This document shows, piece after piece, positions 1 through 8,613 of a DNA stretch of 64,000 nucleotides. The DNA comes from Bradyrhizobium sp. CCGUVB4N (lineage in GTDB: Bacteria > Pseudomonadota > Alphaproteobacteria > Rhizobiales > Xanthobacteraceae), in the NCBI RefSeq assembly GCF_024199945.1, contig NZ_JANADP010000001.1, positions 7,316,001 to 7,380,000 on the forward strand. The letters run 5' to 3'. The position numbers and the translations under genes are program-made. Within the stretch, counting starts at the first letter, position 1. The number at the start of each line of letters is the position of its first letter. The notes under the pieces were generated by a model. That model was given only the letters and a program-made list of their open reading frames with translations. It did no database searches and was not told the DNA's origin.

Positions 1-1
1 C

Positions 2-820
2 AACACCGGCGACGGCCTGCGCCTGGCCGAAAGCGCGGGCGGGCATGTCGAGGACCGCCTGCCGAATGCGGCGGCCTGGGTGCCGGTGTCGCTGACCACG
101 CGCAAGGATGGCTCGAAGGGCGTGATGCCGCACTTCATCGACCGCGCCAAGCCCGGCGTGATCGCGGTGATGCGCGACGGCAAGCGCTTTGCCAATGAAG
201 GCAATTCCTATCACGACTTCGTCCAGGCCATGATCAAGGCCGCAAAGCCCGGCGAAGAGATCGCGGCCTATCTCGTCTGCGATCATCCGACGCTGCGCAA
301 ATACGGCCTCGGTTGCGTGCCGCCGTTCCCGATGCCGCTCGGTCATCACCTCGCGACCGGCTACCTCATGCGCGGCGACACGCTTGAAGCGCTGGCGGCG
401 AAGGCCGGCATCGATGCGAAAGCGTTCGTCGAGACCGTCAAGCAGTTCAATGCGACCGCTCCGCAGGGGCATGACGCCGCATTCGGCAAGGGCTCAAAGG
501 CCTATAACCGCTACCAGGGCGATGCCATGCACGGCCCCAACCCCTGCATCGCGCCGATCGAGAACGGTCCGTACTACGCCATCAAGATGGTGGTCGGCGA
601 TCTCGGCACCTATGCCGGCATTGTCACCGACGAGAACGCGCGTGCGCTCGACGCCGAGGGCCGGGTGATTCCCGGGCTCTATGCCGCCGGCAACGACATG
701 GCGAGCATCATGGGCGGCAATTATCCCGGCGCCGGCATCACGCTTGGGCCGGCGCTGACCTTCGGCTACATTGCCGGCCGTCATCTCGCCGACAGCGCCG
801 CCAAGCGCGACGCGGCGTAA
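2..820 (+). CDS. FAD-dependent dehydrogenase, 3-ketosteroid-dehydrogenase/fumarate-reductase type (5' truncated by window edge)
   Basis: The reading frame is open from base 2, so only about the C-terminal half of the enzyme (272 codons) is present and the N-terminal dinucleotide-binding fold lies outside. The C-terminus keeps the FAD-contacting block of this flavoprotein family: an LYAAGND motif followed by YPGAGITLGPALTFGY, typical of 3-ketosteroid dehydrogenase-like and fumarate reductase-like proteins. Such enzymes insert or remove double bonds in steroids, organic acids or tricarboxylates; the substrate cannot be read from this fragment. The IclR regulator starts 20 bases downstream on the same strand, so co-transcription is likely. 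The family call is firm and the substrate is unknown. Confidence 0.85.
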   Translation, partial: NTGDGLRLAESAGGHVEDRLPNAAAWVPVSLTTRKDGSKGVMPHFIDRAKPGVIAVMRDGKRFANEGNSYHDFVQAMIKAAKPGEEIAAYLVCDHPTLRKYGLGCVPPFPMPLGHHLATGYLMRGDTLEALAAKAGIDAKAFVETVKQFNATAPQGHDAAFGKGSKAYNRYQGDAMHGPNPCIAPIENGPYYAIKMVVGDLGTYAGIVTDENARALDAEGRVIPGLYAAGNDMASIMGGNYPGAGITLGPALTFGYIAGRHLADSAAKRDAA

Positions 821-839
821 ACCACACGCCAGGGGGCGC

Positions 840-1634
840 ATGAAGAGAGAAAGCCGCGGCATCCAGTCGATCGAGGTCGGCGGAGAATTGCTCCGCGCCC
901 TCGCCAGGAGCGGCGAGCCGATGATGCTGCGCGATCTCGCGCGCGAGGCCGGCATGACGCCGGCCAAGGCGCATCCTTATCTCGCCAGCTTTTCGCGCAT
1001 CGGCCTGATCGAGCAGGACGAGACCACCGGCCGCTACGAGATCGGCGCGCTCGCGCTCGAGCTCGGCCTGATCAGCCTGCGCCGCCTCTCCGGCGTCCGC
1101 ATCGCCCAGCCGAAGATCGCCGCACTGGCGAGCCAGATCGGGCACGCCGTCTCGCTCGCGGTCTGGGGCACGCACGGCCCGACTGTGGTCCAGCTCGAAG
1201 AGCCCGGCCAGCCCGTCCACATCGTGATGCGCGCCGGATCGGTGATGGCACTGCTGGAAACCGCGACGGGCCGCGCCTTCGCAGCCTTCCTGCCGGAGAA
1301 GACCATCAATGCCGCGCTCGAAAGCGGCCTCGATCGTCACGGCGTCGGCTACAATCCCAAGCGCGCCGTGAAAGGCGCCAAGGTCACCGAGATGCTGACC
1401 GAGGTCCGCAAGCACGGCCTCGCCCGCGCGCTCGGCGATCCCCTGCCCGGCGTCAATGCGTTCTCGGCGCCGGTGTTCGACCATGCCGGCCATGTCGCGC
1501 TGGTCATCACCGCGATGGGGCCGGAAGGCACGTTCGATGCGCGCTGGGACAGCCCGATCGCTCACGCCTTGCGCGATTGCGCGAGCCACATTTCGAAGCG
1601 GCTCGGCTACGGCATGACGATCGCGGCGGAGTGA
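840..1634 (+). CDS. IclR-family transcriptional regulator
   Basis: A protein of 264 residues of normal IclR length. The N-terminal winged helix-turn-helix spans about residues 10-70 (ALARSGEPMMLRDLAREAG, then the recognition stretch TPAKAHPYLASFSRIGL). The effector-binding domain fills residues 80-260. The start at 840 is chosen because AGGGGGC precedes it closely and translation then begins just before the HTH; upstream in-frame starts would overlap the dehydrogenase. IclR proteins usually control an adjacent catabolic gene set, so the preceding dehydrogenase and the convergent SDR/ThDP genes are plausible targets. The effector cannot be inferred. Confidence 0.9.
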   Translation: MKRESRGIQSIEVGGELLRALARSGEPMMLRDLAREAGMTPAKAHPYLASFSRIGLIEQDETTGRYEIGALALELGLISLRRLSGVRIAQPKIAALASQIGHAVSLAVWGTHGPTVVQLEEPGQPVHIVMRAGSVMALLETATGRAFAAFLPEKTINAALESGLDRHGVGYNPKRAVKGAKVTEMLTEVRKHGLARALGDPLPGVNAFSAPVFDHAGHVALVITAMGPEGTFDARWDSPIAHALRDCASHISKRLGYGMTIAAE

Positions 1635-1643
1635 GGTTTCCCA

Positions 1644-1764
1644 GTCGTCCTGGCGAAAGCCAGGACCCATTACCCCAGGGAGTAGTTGTCGTCCAAGCTC
1701 GTGACCACAAATCTTCGTCAAACCACGTCTTGTGGTAATGGGTCCTGGCTTTCGCCAGGACGAC
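1644..1764. repeat. Large inverted repeat between convergent genes
   Basis: The arms 1644-1674 and 1734-1764 are perfect 31-base reverse complements, separated by 59 bases that contain a smaller hairpin (CCACAA 1705-1710, TTGTGG 1730-1735). The outer ends read GTCGTCCTGGC and GCCAGGACGAC. The element lies between the convergent IclR and SDR genes, where it could stop transcription from both sides. The same outer motif, with one base changed, recurs at 25211-25254. Confidence 0.9.
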
Positions 1765-1789
1765 ACCGAAAGTGTAGCCGCGACTTCCT

Positions 1790-2569
1790 CTACTTCTCCT
1801 TCACCGGCACCGTGTAGTTCAGGATCAGCCGGCCGCCATCGGGATAGATGGTCTGTCCGGTGATATAGGACGCATCGTCGCTGGCGAGGAACGCCACGAC
1901 GGAGGCGACCTCGCTCGGCTCGCCGCCGCGCCCCGCAGGCGTCCGCGACATCACGGTCTTGCGGGCGTCTTCGGAGGTGTAGATCGAGGACGCCACCATG
2001 TCGGTCAGGATCGTGCCGGGGCCGACCGCGACGACGCGGATGTTGTGCGGGGCGAGCGCGACGGCGGCAACCGACGTCAGCTGCTTCATGCCGCCCTTGG
2101 ACATGGCGTAGGTCGCAAGCGCGGGGATCGCCAGCAGCGCGTTGACCGAGGACATGTTGATGATGACGCCACCGCCGCCTTGCGCGATCATCTGTCTGGC
2201 CGCGGCCTGGACGCCGAAGAACGCGCCCTTCAGATTGATGCCGATGATCTCGTCGAATTCGGCTTCGGAAATCTCCAGGATGTCGCGGTTGCGGGCGACA
2301 CCGGCATTGTTGACCATGATGTCGAGCCGGCCGAACTCTTTCGCGGCGGTGGCGACGAGCTGGTCGACGTCGGCGCGCTTGGCGACATTGCCGACGACGG
2401 TGCGCAGAGCATCGGGCCGGCCGAGCTCGGCAGCCGTTGCCGCCAGGCCATCGGCATCGACATCCGAGATGACGACTTTCACGCCGTCATCGAGGAACCG
2501 CTTTGCGCAGGCCTTGCCGATGCCACGTGCCGCGCCGGTGATGGCGGCGACCTTGCCGGATAGTTTCAT
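1790..2569 (-). CDS. SDR-family oxidoreductase
   Basis: A classical short-chain dehydrogenase of 259 residues. It has the cofactor motif TGAARGIG at residues 11-18, NNAG at 87-90, and the catalytic Ser141, Tyr154 and Lys158 (YAMSK). The acidic residue after beta-2 (SDVD, about 35-38) suggests NAD(H) preference. ATG 2569 is chosen over the GTG nine bases upstream because GGAG sits 8 bases before it. Downstream of the split ThDP enzyme on the same strand, it could reduce the aldehyde or ketone made by that decarboxylase; that link is inference from gene order. Confidence 0.92.
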   Translation of the reverse strand: MKLSGKVAAITGAARGIGKACAKRFLDDGVKVVISDVDADGLAATAAELGRPDALRTVVGNVAKRADVDQLVATAAKEFGRLDIMVNNAGVARNRDILEISEAEFDEIIGINLKGAFFGVQAAARQMIAQGGGGVIINMSSVNALLAIPALATYAMSKGGMKQLTSVAAVALAPHNIRVVAVGPGTILTDMVASSIYTSEDARKTVMSRTPAGRGGEPSEVASVVAFLASDDASYITGQTIYPDGGRLILNYTVPVKEK

Positions 2570-2626
2570 GGGTCTCACTCCAGAATAGCTGCTTGGGCAG
2601 CGAGCTATCCCGGAGAGGATTCCGGT

Positions 2627-3217
2627 TCAAGCTGCCGCGAAGCCGAGATGAGCACGGAACCGGTTCTTGATAAAGACGGCATCGCGCGAAGGCAGCGAAC
2701 GCGGCGGATTTTCCGCCCTCACCTTGATGACAAAAAGCCGCGGACCATCGGCCGGCTCGGCGATTTGCGCCGCGAGGTCTTGCACCTCCTCGATCGTCCG
2801 CACCGTCGCAGTGGCAGCAAAGCCGCAGGCCGCGGCAATCGCGGTGAGATCGACGCCGCGGCCGGTGTGGCTCGCCTGCATGCCGGTCTCGCCGAAATGC
2901 TGGTTGTCGATCACGACGATGTCGAGATTGCGCGGACGGGCGACGCCGATGGTGGCGAGACCGCCGATGCCCATCAATTGCTCGCCGTCACCGGTCAACG
3001 CGAGGACGCGCTTGCCCGGCTGGGCCTGCGCCAATCCAAGCGCGATCAGCGCAGCGCCGCCCATGGCGCCCCAAAGATAGAAATTGGCGTCGTGGTCTCC
3101 GACGGAATGCAAATCGTAGGTGGGAGAGCCAAGGCCGGAGACGACCAGCGTGTCCTTGCGGTTCTTGAGAAGAGCCGCGACGGCGGCGCGGCGATCGAGC
3201 TCGGAGGGAACGGTCAT
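2627..3217 (-). CDS. ThDP-dependent decarboxylase, PP-domain (beta) subunit, sulfopyruvate/phosphonopyruvate decarboxylase-like
   Basis: A 196-residue protein holding only the pyrophosphate-binding domain of a thiamine-diphosphate enzyme. The Mg-ThDP motif is GDGE at residues 76-79 with Asn105 closing it (DNQHFGETG). The partner Pyr domain is the separate upstream gene, the two-gene layout seen in sulfopyruvate decarboxylase (ComD/ComE). ATG 3217 is five bases after the partner's stop; an in-frame GTG at 3229 would overlap the partner by 7 bases. The 2-oxoacid substrate is unproven. Confidence 0.85.
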   Translation of the reverse strand: MTVPSELDRRAAVAALLKNRKDTLVVSGLGSPTYDLHSVGDHDANFYLWGAMGGAALIALGLAQAQPGKRVLALTGDGEQLMGIGGLATIGVARPRNLDIVVIDNQHFGETGMQASHTGRGVDLTAIAAACGFAATATVRTIEEVQDLAAQIAEPADGPRLFVIKVRAENPPRSLPSRDAVFIKNRFRAHLGFAAA

Positions 3218-3222
3218 CGATA

Positions 3223-3753
3223 TCACCACTTCTTCTTGCCGATCAGGCGCTGCCCGATCAGGACTGCAATCTGCTGGTCGGATTCGTAGGCGAGCGACGC
3301 CGCGGATTCGACGGTCTCGACCAGATCCTCCGCCGTCTCAGCCCGCATTACCTTCAGCCCGATGGCCTCCAGCGAGGGCTGCGTCGCCCGGCTCATCGGC
3401 ACCTGCCAGGGATTGAACTCCGCCCATTCGCCGCGCATCGTCACCAGCATCAAGAGCGGAAAGCGGCCGATCGCCGACAGCGACAGCATGTTGATGCAAT
3501 TGCCGACCCCGCTCGACTGCATCAGCAGCACGCTGCGCTGGCCACCGAGCCAGGCGCCCGCGGCAATCGCGATGCCTTCCTCTTCCGTGGTCAGCACGTT
3601 GGTGGTGACGTCGCGGTCGGCCGAGAACATGCGGATGAGCTGGCTGTGACCGGCGTCCGGCACGTACGACATCTGCTTGACGTCGGCGGCCTTGAGGACC
3701 CGATAGAGCTCGCTCGGCCAGTCGGTTTCAGGATTGGGCTTGGGGCTATGCAC
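3223..3753 (-). CDS. ThDP-dependent decarboxylase, Pyr-domain (alpha) subunit, sulfopyruvate/phosphonopyruvate decarboxylase-like
   Basis: A 176-residue Pyr-domain protein. The glutamate run near residues 57-59 (LTTEEEG), which polarises the ThDP aminopyrimidine in this superfamily, is present. The active enzyme should be an alpha/beta hetero-oligomer with the next gene. The start is a GTG at 3751-3753 with GGAG seven bases upstream. Related two-subunit enzymes decarboxylate sulfopyruvate or phosphonopyruvate to the corresponding aldehyde. The adjacent SDR would suit reduction of such an aldehyde, but no neighbouring gene settles the substrate. Confidence 0.83.
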   Translation of the reverse strand: MHSPKPNPETDWPSELYRVLKAADVKQMSYVPDAGHSQLIRMFSADRDVTTNVLTTEEEGIAIAAGAWLGGQRSVLLMQSSGVGNCINMLSLSAIGRFPLLMLVTMRGEWAEFNPWQVPMSRATQPSLEAIGLKVMRAETAEDLVETVESAASLAYESDQQIAVLIGQRLIGKKKW

Positions 3754-4087
3754 CGCGTGTCTCCGTGAATTGCGAGCGGCACGCTAGCGATGTTCGGGCG
3801 CAAAAGCTCTGACCGTCTGGGACGATCAGATATCGAAGGATTGTATAGCTGGGTTTTCGCGCAGTGCGGATGATTGCGCCCTCTCCCCTTGCGGGACAGG
3901 GCATCACCGCAGGTCGACACAAACTCACTTGGGTGAGGGGCACGTCTCCACGCACTCACGCGCAGCTATGTGCGCCGAGAGATACCCCTCATCCGGCGCT
4001 TCGCGCCACCTTCTCCCGCATCCGCCTTCGCCAAGGCTTCGGCGGACATGAGGGGAGAAGGGAAGAGGCACCGCCGTTCAGGCTGGT
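3754..4087. repeat. Non-coding gap with degenerate palindromic repeats
   Basis: No credible gene is visible here. About 3876-4065 is built of short palindromic modules: CCCCTCAT (3985-3992) pairs with ATGAGGGG (4048-4055), CCTTCTCCC (4009-4017) with GGGAGAAGG (4053-4061), and TCCGCC (4021-4026) with GGCGGA (4041-4046). From memory this resembles a composite intergenic repeat common in Bradyrhizobium chromosomes. Bases 3754-3860 should hold the promoter of the ThDP-enzyme operon. Confidence 0.6.
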
Positions 4088-4804
4088 TCAGTTCGCCACC
4101 GACCTCGCCGCCGCCGGCATGTAGATCTGCGCGTAGCCTTCCTTGATCGCCGACGTGATGCGATCCAACCGGCGATCGATGTGCTTCTCCAGCACCGAGA
4201 CGCAGGCGTCTTCGTTGCGCGCCTTCAACCCTTCGACGACCGCGCGGTGCTCGGCCTGGGTGTTGGAGCGGTTGATGCTGTCCATGTCGATCCAACGCAC
4301 GAAGCGGATGCGGGCGTTGACGTTGCGGAGCACGCGCAGCATTTCGGCGTTGTTCGACATCGCCATCAGCCGCTCGTGAAAAGTTTCGTCGAGCTCGACC
4401 AGTTCCACTGACGAGCGCTCGCCGGGATCGGGGCCGGTGGCTTCGAGGAATTTCAGGAGCGCGTCGATGTCCTCGTCCTTGGCACGCTTGATGGCGAGGC
4501 GGACCGAGGCGACCTCGATCGACTTGCGCAGCTCGTAGAGATCGAAGATCTCGTGGGCGTCGAGCTCGCGGCAGAAAAAGCCCTTGCCCGGCGTGAAGCG
4601 CAGGAAGCCTTCGGTGTTGAGACGGTTGAGCGCTTCGCGCAGCGGCGTGCGGCTGACGCCGAGGCGTTTGGCCAGCTCGCCCTCGTTGAGCCGTTCGCCC
4701 GGCTTGAACTCATAGCTCACGGCCATCGCCTTGAGCTGTTCATAGACGCGATCGACGATACTATCGGAAGCCAGTTCCACGTTGCTCATATCAACTGCAT
4801 TCAT
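4088..4804 (-). CDS. GntR-family regulator, FadR/FCD subfamily
   Basis: About 238 residues. The winged HTH lies at roughly residues 15-75 (YEQLKAMAVSYEFKPGERLNE, then LGVSRTPLREALNRL). The all-helical FCD domain at 90-225 carries the expected metal/ligand histidines in FHERL, EHRAVV and EKHIDRR. The start is uncertain: ATG 4804 gives the normal short leader, ATG 4789 is possible, and the 27-residue upstream extension looks like non-coding sequence. It is the last gene of the minus-strand catabolic operon, immediately after the racemase-like gene, and probably represses that operon and perhaps the divergent ABC operon. Confidence 0.9.
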   Translation of the reverse strand: MNAVDMSNVELASDSIVDRVYEQLKAMAVSYEFKPGERLNEGELAKRLGVSRTPLREALNRLNTEGFLRFTPGKGFFCRELDAHEIFDLYELRKSIEVASVRLAIKRAKDEDIDALLKFLEATGPDPGERSSVELVELDETFHERLMAMSNNAEMLRVLRNVNARIRFVRWIDMDSINRSNTQAEHRAVVEGLKARNEDACVSVLEKHIDRRLDRITSAIKEGYAQIYMPAAARSVAN

Positions 4805-4894
4805 GCCCGCACACAGCCCAATATACCGGGGCTGCGGGCGCGATTGCAATGCAAACGAGGGCAGAGGTTGTGAAGAGCTTCGCAACCGCCGGAC

Positions 4895-5638
4895 TTAGCC
4901 GAAGGCGCGCGGCCGCAGTCCAGCATGAAACCAGGTGATCATGGAATAGATGTCATAGACCGGCAACCCGACCTCGGCCTGCAACGCGGCCGCGTAGGGC
5001 GGCATATTGGTGCATTCGAGCACGATCGCGCCGACATCGGGGTTTTTGGCGACCAGCTGCTTTCCGGCCTCGACCACGTCACGCTCGGCCTGCGCCACGT
5101 CCATGTCGTCCTTCTCGGCCTTGATCAGGACGCGGAAAAACTCCTTGCCGTGCTCGGTGCCCACCAGCGGCGTATCGAGCGGCACGCCGGCGCCTTCGAG
5201 ATGGGCCGGCGTCAGGGTCGAGCCCGACACCGTGACGAGACCGACGCGCTTGCCCGGCGGCAAGGTCGCCTGCACCCACGGCACCTGCATCAGCGACGAG
5301 GTCGCGACGGGAACGCCGACGGCCGCCGCGATCTCCTTCTGGAACAGCGAGAGGAAGCCGCAATTGGTGGTGATGGCTTCGGCCCCAAGCCGCACCAGAT
5401 CCTTGGCCGCATCGATGAAGTCAGGCAGCAGGCCGGCGGCACCCTTCAGCACCACCTTCTCCGGCGAAGCACCGCTCACCACGCGATAGAGCACGGGGAA
5501 TGGCCAGGTCGTGCCGTTGCCCATGTCGCCGGGAATGCGGGGGAAGCGTGCTTCCAGCATCAGGATGCCGAGCGGCGCGCCATAGATGGCCTTGCCGCCA
5601 CGGGCGATACGGGAAGACGAGCTGGCTGCGTTGGTCAT
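4895..5638 (-). CDS. Aspartate/glutamate/hydantoin racemase-superfamily protein (copy 1)
   Basis: A 247-residue protein of the Asp/Glu/hydantoin racemase superfamily. Two cysteine motifs, TNCGF (mid protein) and ECTNM (about residue 205), mark the pair of catalytic cysteines used for proton transfer. It is clearly paralogous to the protein at 16626-17354, sharing GILML, GDxGN, AITTxCGF and PGK blocks. It lies 9 bases after the D-amino-acid-dehydrogenase-like gene. A plausible role is converting an imported amino acid to the enantiomer that enzyme oxidises. The family also includes maleate isomerases and decarboxylases, so racemase activity is inference. Confidence 0.85.
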   Translation of the reverse strand: MTNAASSSSRIARGGKAIYGAPLGILMLEARFPRIPGDMGNGTTWPFPVLYRVVSGASPEKVVLKGAAGLLPDFIDAAKDLVRLGAEAITTNCGFLSLFQKEIAAAVGVPVATSSLMQVPWVQATLPPGKRVGLVTVSGSTLTPAHLEGAGVPLDTPLVGTEHGKEFFRVLIKAEKDDMDVAQAERDVVEAGKQLVAKNPDVGAIVLECTNMPPYAAALQAEVGLPVYDIYSMITWFHAGLRPRAFG

Positions 5639-5647
5639 GGTGCGATC

Positions 5648-6913
5648 TCAGAGGAAGCGAGTGGGCGAAAATGGCGCGAGCGGGATTTCGGGCTGCTTGC
5701 CGCTCAGGAGTTGCGCGACGAGACGGCCGGTGCGGGCCGAGCCGACCAGGCCGATATGGCCGTGGCCGAAGGCATAGACGATGTCGCGCGAGGCGCGCGC
5801 GTAACCGATGCAGGGAATGCCGTCGGGCATGCTCGGCCGATGCCCGAACCAGGTTTTTATGCGCGAAGCCGGGATATCTCTCGGCAGCTTGGGGAACATG
5901 CCGAGAAGGTTGTTGCGCAGGATCTCGGCGCGCTTCCAGTTTGGCGCGGCCTCGAGGCCGGCGATCTCGACCGTGCCGGCGGCGCGCAGACCCTTGTCGG
6001 TCCAGTTCACCACCATTTTTGCGTCGGATGCCATCATCGAGCTGCGCGGACCTGATTCCGGATGCTCGATCATGACGTGATAGCCGCGCTCGGTTTCCAA
6101 TGGCAGGGGATCGCCAACGGAAGCGGTCAGCCGTTTCGAATGCGCGCCGGCCGCAACCACCGCAGCGTCACAAGCGATCTCGCCCGTCTCGGTGAGGACG
6201 GCGACAATCTTGTTGCCGGAAAGCTTGAGGCCCGTCGCCTTGGCGCGCACGAGTTTCGCGCCGTTCGCCAGCGCGTGCTGGGCCAGCGCTGCAACGTAAG
6301 CGCCGGGATCGCGGCAGCGGCCGGCCTCCTCCACCACCACGCCAAAAGTGTAGCGCGGATGCAGATCCGGTTCGCGCTGACGCATCTCGTCGGCGTTCAG
6401 CTCCATCCATGCGACGCCGACCTTCTTGCGCAGGCGCCAGCCGAGATCGTTGTCGAAATTGCCGCGCGACGGGAACACGTGCATCACGCCGTTGCGCTCG
6501 ACCAATTCAGGGACGCCGGCCTCTTCCGCGAGCTTCCGGTGCAAGAGCGGCGCGTCCTTCAGGAGATCACGCAGCGCAAAGGCGGTCTTCTCGACGCGCG
6601 CCTCGGTCCAGCCCGAGAGCAGATATTTGATCAGCCAGGGCAGCGCCTTCGGCAGATACGACCAGCGGATCGCGAGCGGGCCGAGCGGATCCAGGAGATA
6701 GCCCGGCACCTTTTTCCAGATGCCCGGCTCGGCCGGCGGGATCACCGAATGCGAGGAGAGCCAGCCGGCATTGCCGTAGCTCGCCGCCTGCTCGCCACCA
6801 GGCTCGCCCGCGTCGATCAGCGTGACGCGATGGCCCTCGCGCAGCGCCTCGATGGCGCTGATCACGCCGACCGCGCCTGCTCCGATGATGGCGACGTGGC
6901 GGCCCTGCGACAT
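5648..6913 (-). CDS. FAD-dependent oxidoreductase, D-amino-acid dehydrogenase (DadA)-like
   Basis: A 421-residue DAO-superfamily flavoprotein. It starts with the FAD-binding fingerprint IIGAGAVGV (residues 9-17), followed by SYGNAGWLSSHSVIPP, a block typical of DadA-type dehydrogenases. The C-terminal GHGHIGLVGSARTGR closes the FAD site. These enzymes oxidise D-amino acids to 2-oxo acids plus ammonia and pass electrons to the membrane quinone pool. It is four bases from the ThDP-enzyme stop and nine before the racemase-like gene, so it is firmly in the same transcript. Substrate range cannot be read from sequence. Confidence 0.88.
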   Translation of the reverse strand: MSQGRHVAIIGAGAVGVISAIEALREGHRVTLIDAGEPGGEQAASYGNAGWLSSHSVIPPAEPGIWKKVPGYLLDPLGPLAIRWSYLPKALPWLIKYLLSGWTEARVEKTAFALRDLLKDAPLLHRKLAEEAGVPELVERNGVMHVFPSRGNFDNDLGWRLRKKVGVAWMELNADEMRQREPDLHPRYTFGVVVEEAGRCRDPGAYVAALAQHALANGAKLVRAKATGLKLSGNKIVAVLTETGEIACDAAVVAAGAHSKRLTASVGDPLPLETERGYHVMIEHPESGPRSSMMASDAKMVVNWTDKGLRAAGTVEIAGLEAAPNWKRAEILRNNLLGMFPKLPRDIPASRIKTWFGHRPSMPDGIPCIGYARASRDIVYAFGHGHIGLVGSARTGRLVAQLLSGKQPEIPLAPFSPTRFL

Positions 6914-6916
6914 TGC

Positions 6917-8578
6917 TTACGCCTTCACTGCCGGCGCAAAATCCTTGCCGACCGAGATCGCGCGCGGATCGATGATGCAGTGGAGGATCGACGGCTTGCC
7001 CGAGGCCAGCGCACGCTCGAACGCCGGCGCGAATTCTTCGGTGCGCTCGACGCGCTCACCATGGCCGCCGAACGCCTTGGCGTACATCGCGAAGTCGGGG
7101 TTCTTGAGCTGGGTGCCGACGACGCGACCGGGATAGTCGCGCTCCTGGTGCATGCGGATGGTGCCGTATTGCGAATTGTCGACAACGATGACGATCAGCG
7201 GCGCGTCATACTGCACGGCGGTCGCGAATTCCTGGCCGTTCATCAGGAAGCAGCCGTCGCCGGCAAAGGCGACGACGACGCGATCCGGATATTGCCGCTT
7301 TGCAAGAACCGCCGCCGGCACGCCATAGCCCATCGAGCCCGAGGTCGGTGCGAGCTGCGCGGCGAAGCTGTGAAAGCGGTGATGGCGATGGATCCAGCCG
7401 GCATAATTGCCGGCGCCGTTGCAGACGATCGCATCCTTCGGCAGGCGGTCGCGCAACCAGGTCATGACCTGGCCGTACTGGAACGTGCCCGGCAGCTCGC
7501 GCGCCTTGTCGGTCCAGGCGAGGTAATCGGCATGCGCCTTGGCGGCTTCGCCCTTCCAGGCCACCGCGCCCGAAGGCTTCAGCGTTTCGACGGCGGCGGC
7601 GAACGCGGCTGGTGTCGCCTGGATCGCCAGCGCCGGCTGATAGATGCGGCCGAGCTCTTCCGAGCCCGGATGCACGTGGATCAGCTTCTGCTTCGGCGTC
7701 GGGATATCGAGCAGCGTGTAGGACGATGACGGCATCTCCGACATGCGACCGCCGATGAGAAGAATCACATCGGCGTTGTCGATGCGGGCCTTCAGCCCCG
7801 GGCTCGGCCCGATGCCGAGGTCGCCGGCATAGTGCGAATGATCGGCGTCGATCAGCGACGCCCGGCGGAACGAGGTCGCGACCGGCAGGTCGAAGCGCTC
7901 GGCAAAGCGCGCGATGCTCTTGGTGGCGTCATCGGTCCAGCGCGAGCCGCCGAGGATGACGAGCGGCGCCTTGGCGCTCGCGAGCATCGCACCGACCTGC
8001 TCGAGATCTGATGGCGCCGGCCAGCTCACCGCGGGCTCGATGCGCATGGCGTCAGCGACGGCGGCGGTCTCGGTCAGCATGTTCTCCGGCAGCGCGATCA
8101 CGACCGGACCCGGGCGGCCCTGCATCGCGACGCGGAAGGCGCGCGCGACCAGCTCCGGAATGCGGTCGGGACGATCGATCTCGACCGCCCATTTCGCCAT
8201 GGTGCCGAACACCGCCTTGTAGTCGAGCTCCTGGAACGCCTCGCGCTCGCGCATGCCGGTGTCGACCTGGCCGACGAACAGGATCATCGGCGTCGAATCC
8301 TGCATCGCGATGTGGACGCCGTGGCTGGCATTGGTCGCGCCGGGGCCGCGGGTGACGAAGCAGATTCCGGGACGGCCGGTGAGCTTGCCATAGGCTTCCG
8401 CCATCATCGCAGCACCGCCTTCGGCGCGGCAGATCACGACGTCGATCGGACTGTCATGCAGCGCGTCGAGCGCGGCGAGATAGCTCTCGCCCGGCACGCA
8501 GGTGACGCGATCGACGCCCTGGGCGACCAGCTGATCAATCAGGATCTGGCCCCCGGTGCGGGTGTTTCTGATGGTCAT
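6917..8578 (-). CDS. ThDP-dependent enzyme, acetolactate-synthase-like large subunit family
   Basis: A full-length 553-residue ThDP enzyme with Pyr, central and PP domains. The catalytic glutamate is about residue 53 (CRAEGGAAMMAEAYGK). The ThDP/Mg motif GDGCFLMNG followed some 25 residues later by VDNSQYGTI lies in the C-terminal third. The family contains acetolactate synthases, 2-oxoacid decarboxylases and lyases. In this operon a 2-oxoacid decarboxylase or carboligase acting on the transaminase/dehydrogenase product is likeliest. Its ATG at 8576-8578 overlapped the original stop of the aminotransferase gene, before two insertion sequences separated them. Confidence 0.88.
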   Translation of the reverse strand: MTIRNTRTGGQILIDQLVAQGVDRVTCVPGESYLAALDALHDSPIDVVICRAEGGAAMMAEAYGKLTGRPGICFVTRGPGATNASHGVHIAMQDSTPMILFVGQVDTGMREREAFQELDYKAVFGTMAKWAVEIDRPDRIPELVARAFRVAMQGRPGPVVIALPENMLTETAAVADAMRIEPAVSWPAPSDLEQVGAMLASAKAPLVILGGSRWTDDATKSIARFAERFDLPVATSFRRASLIDADHSHYAGDLGIGPSPGLKARIDNADVILLIGGRMSEMPSSSYTLLDIPTPKQKLIHVHPGSEELGRIYQPALAIQATPAAFAAAVETLKPSGAVAWKGEAAKAHADYLAWTDKARELPGTFQYGQVMTWLRDRLPKDAIVCNGAGNYAGWIHRHHRFHSFAAQLAPTSGSMGYGVPAAVLAKRQYPDRVVVAFAGDGCFLMNGQEFATAVQYDAPLIVIVVDNSQYGTIRMHQERDYPGRVVGTQLKNPDFAMYAKAFGGHGERVERTEEFAPAFERALASGKPSILHCIIDPRAISVGKDFAPAVKA

Positions 8579-8613
8579 GACAGCTCCCTGCAGGCTTTGG
8601 CGATACGCTCTAG

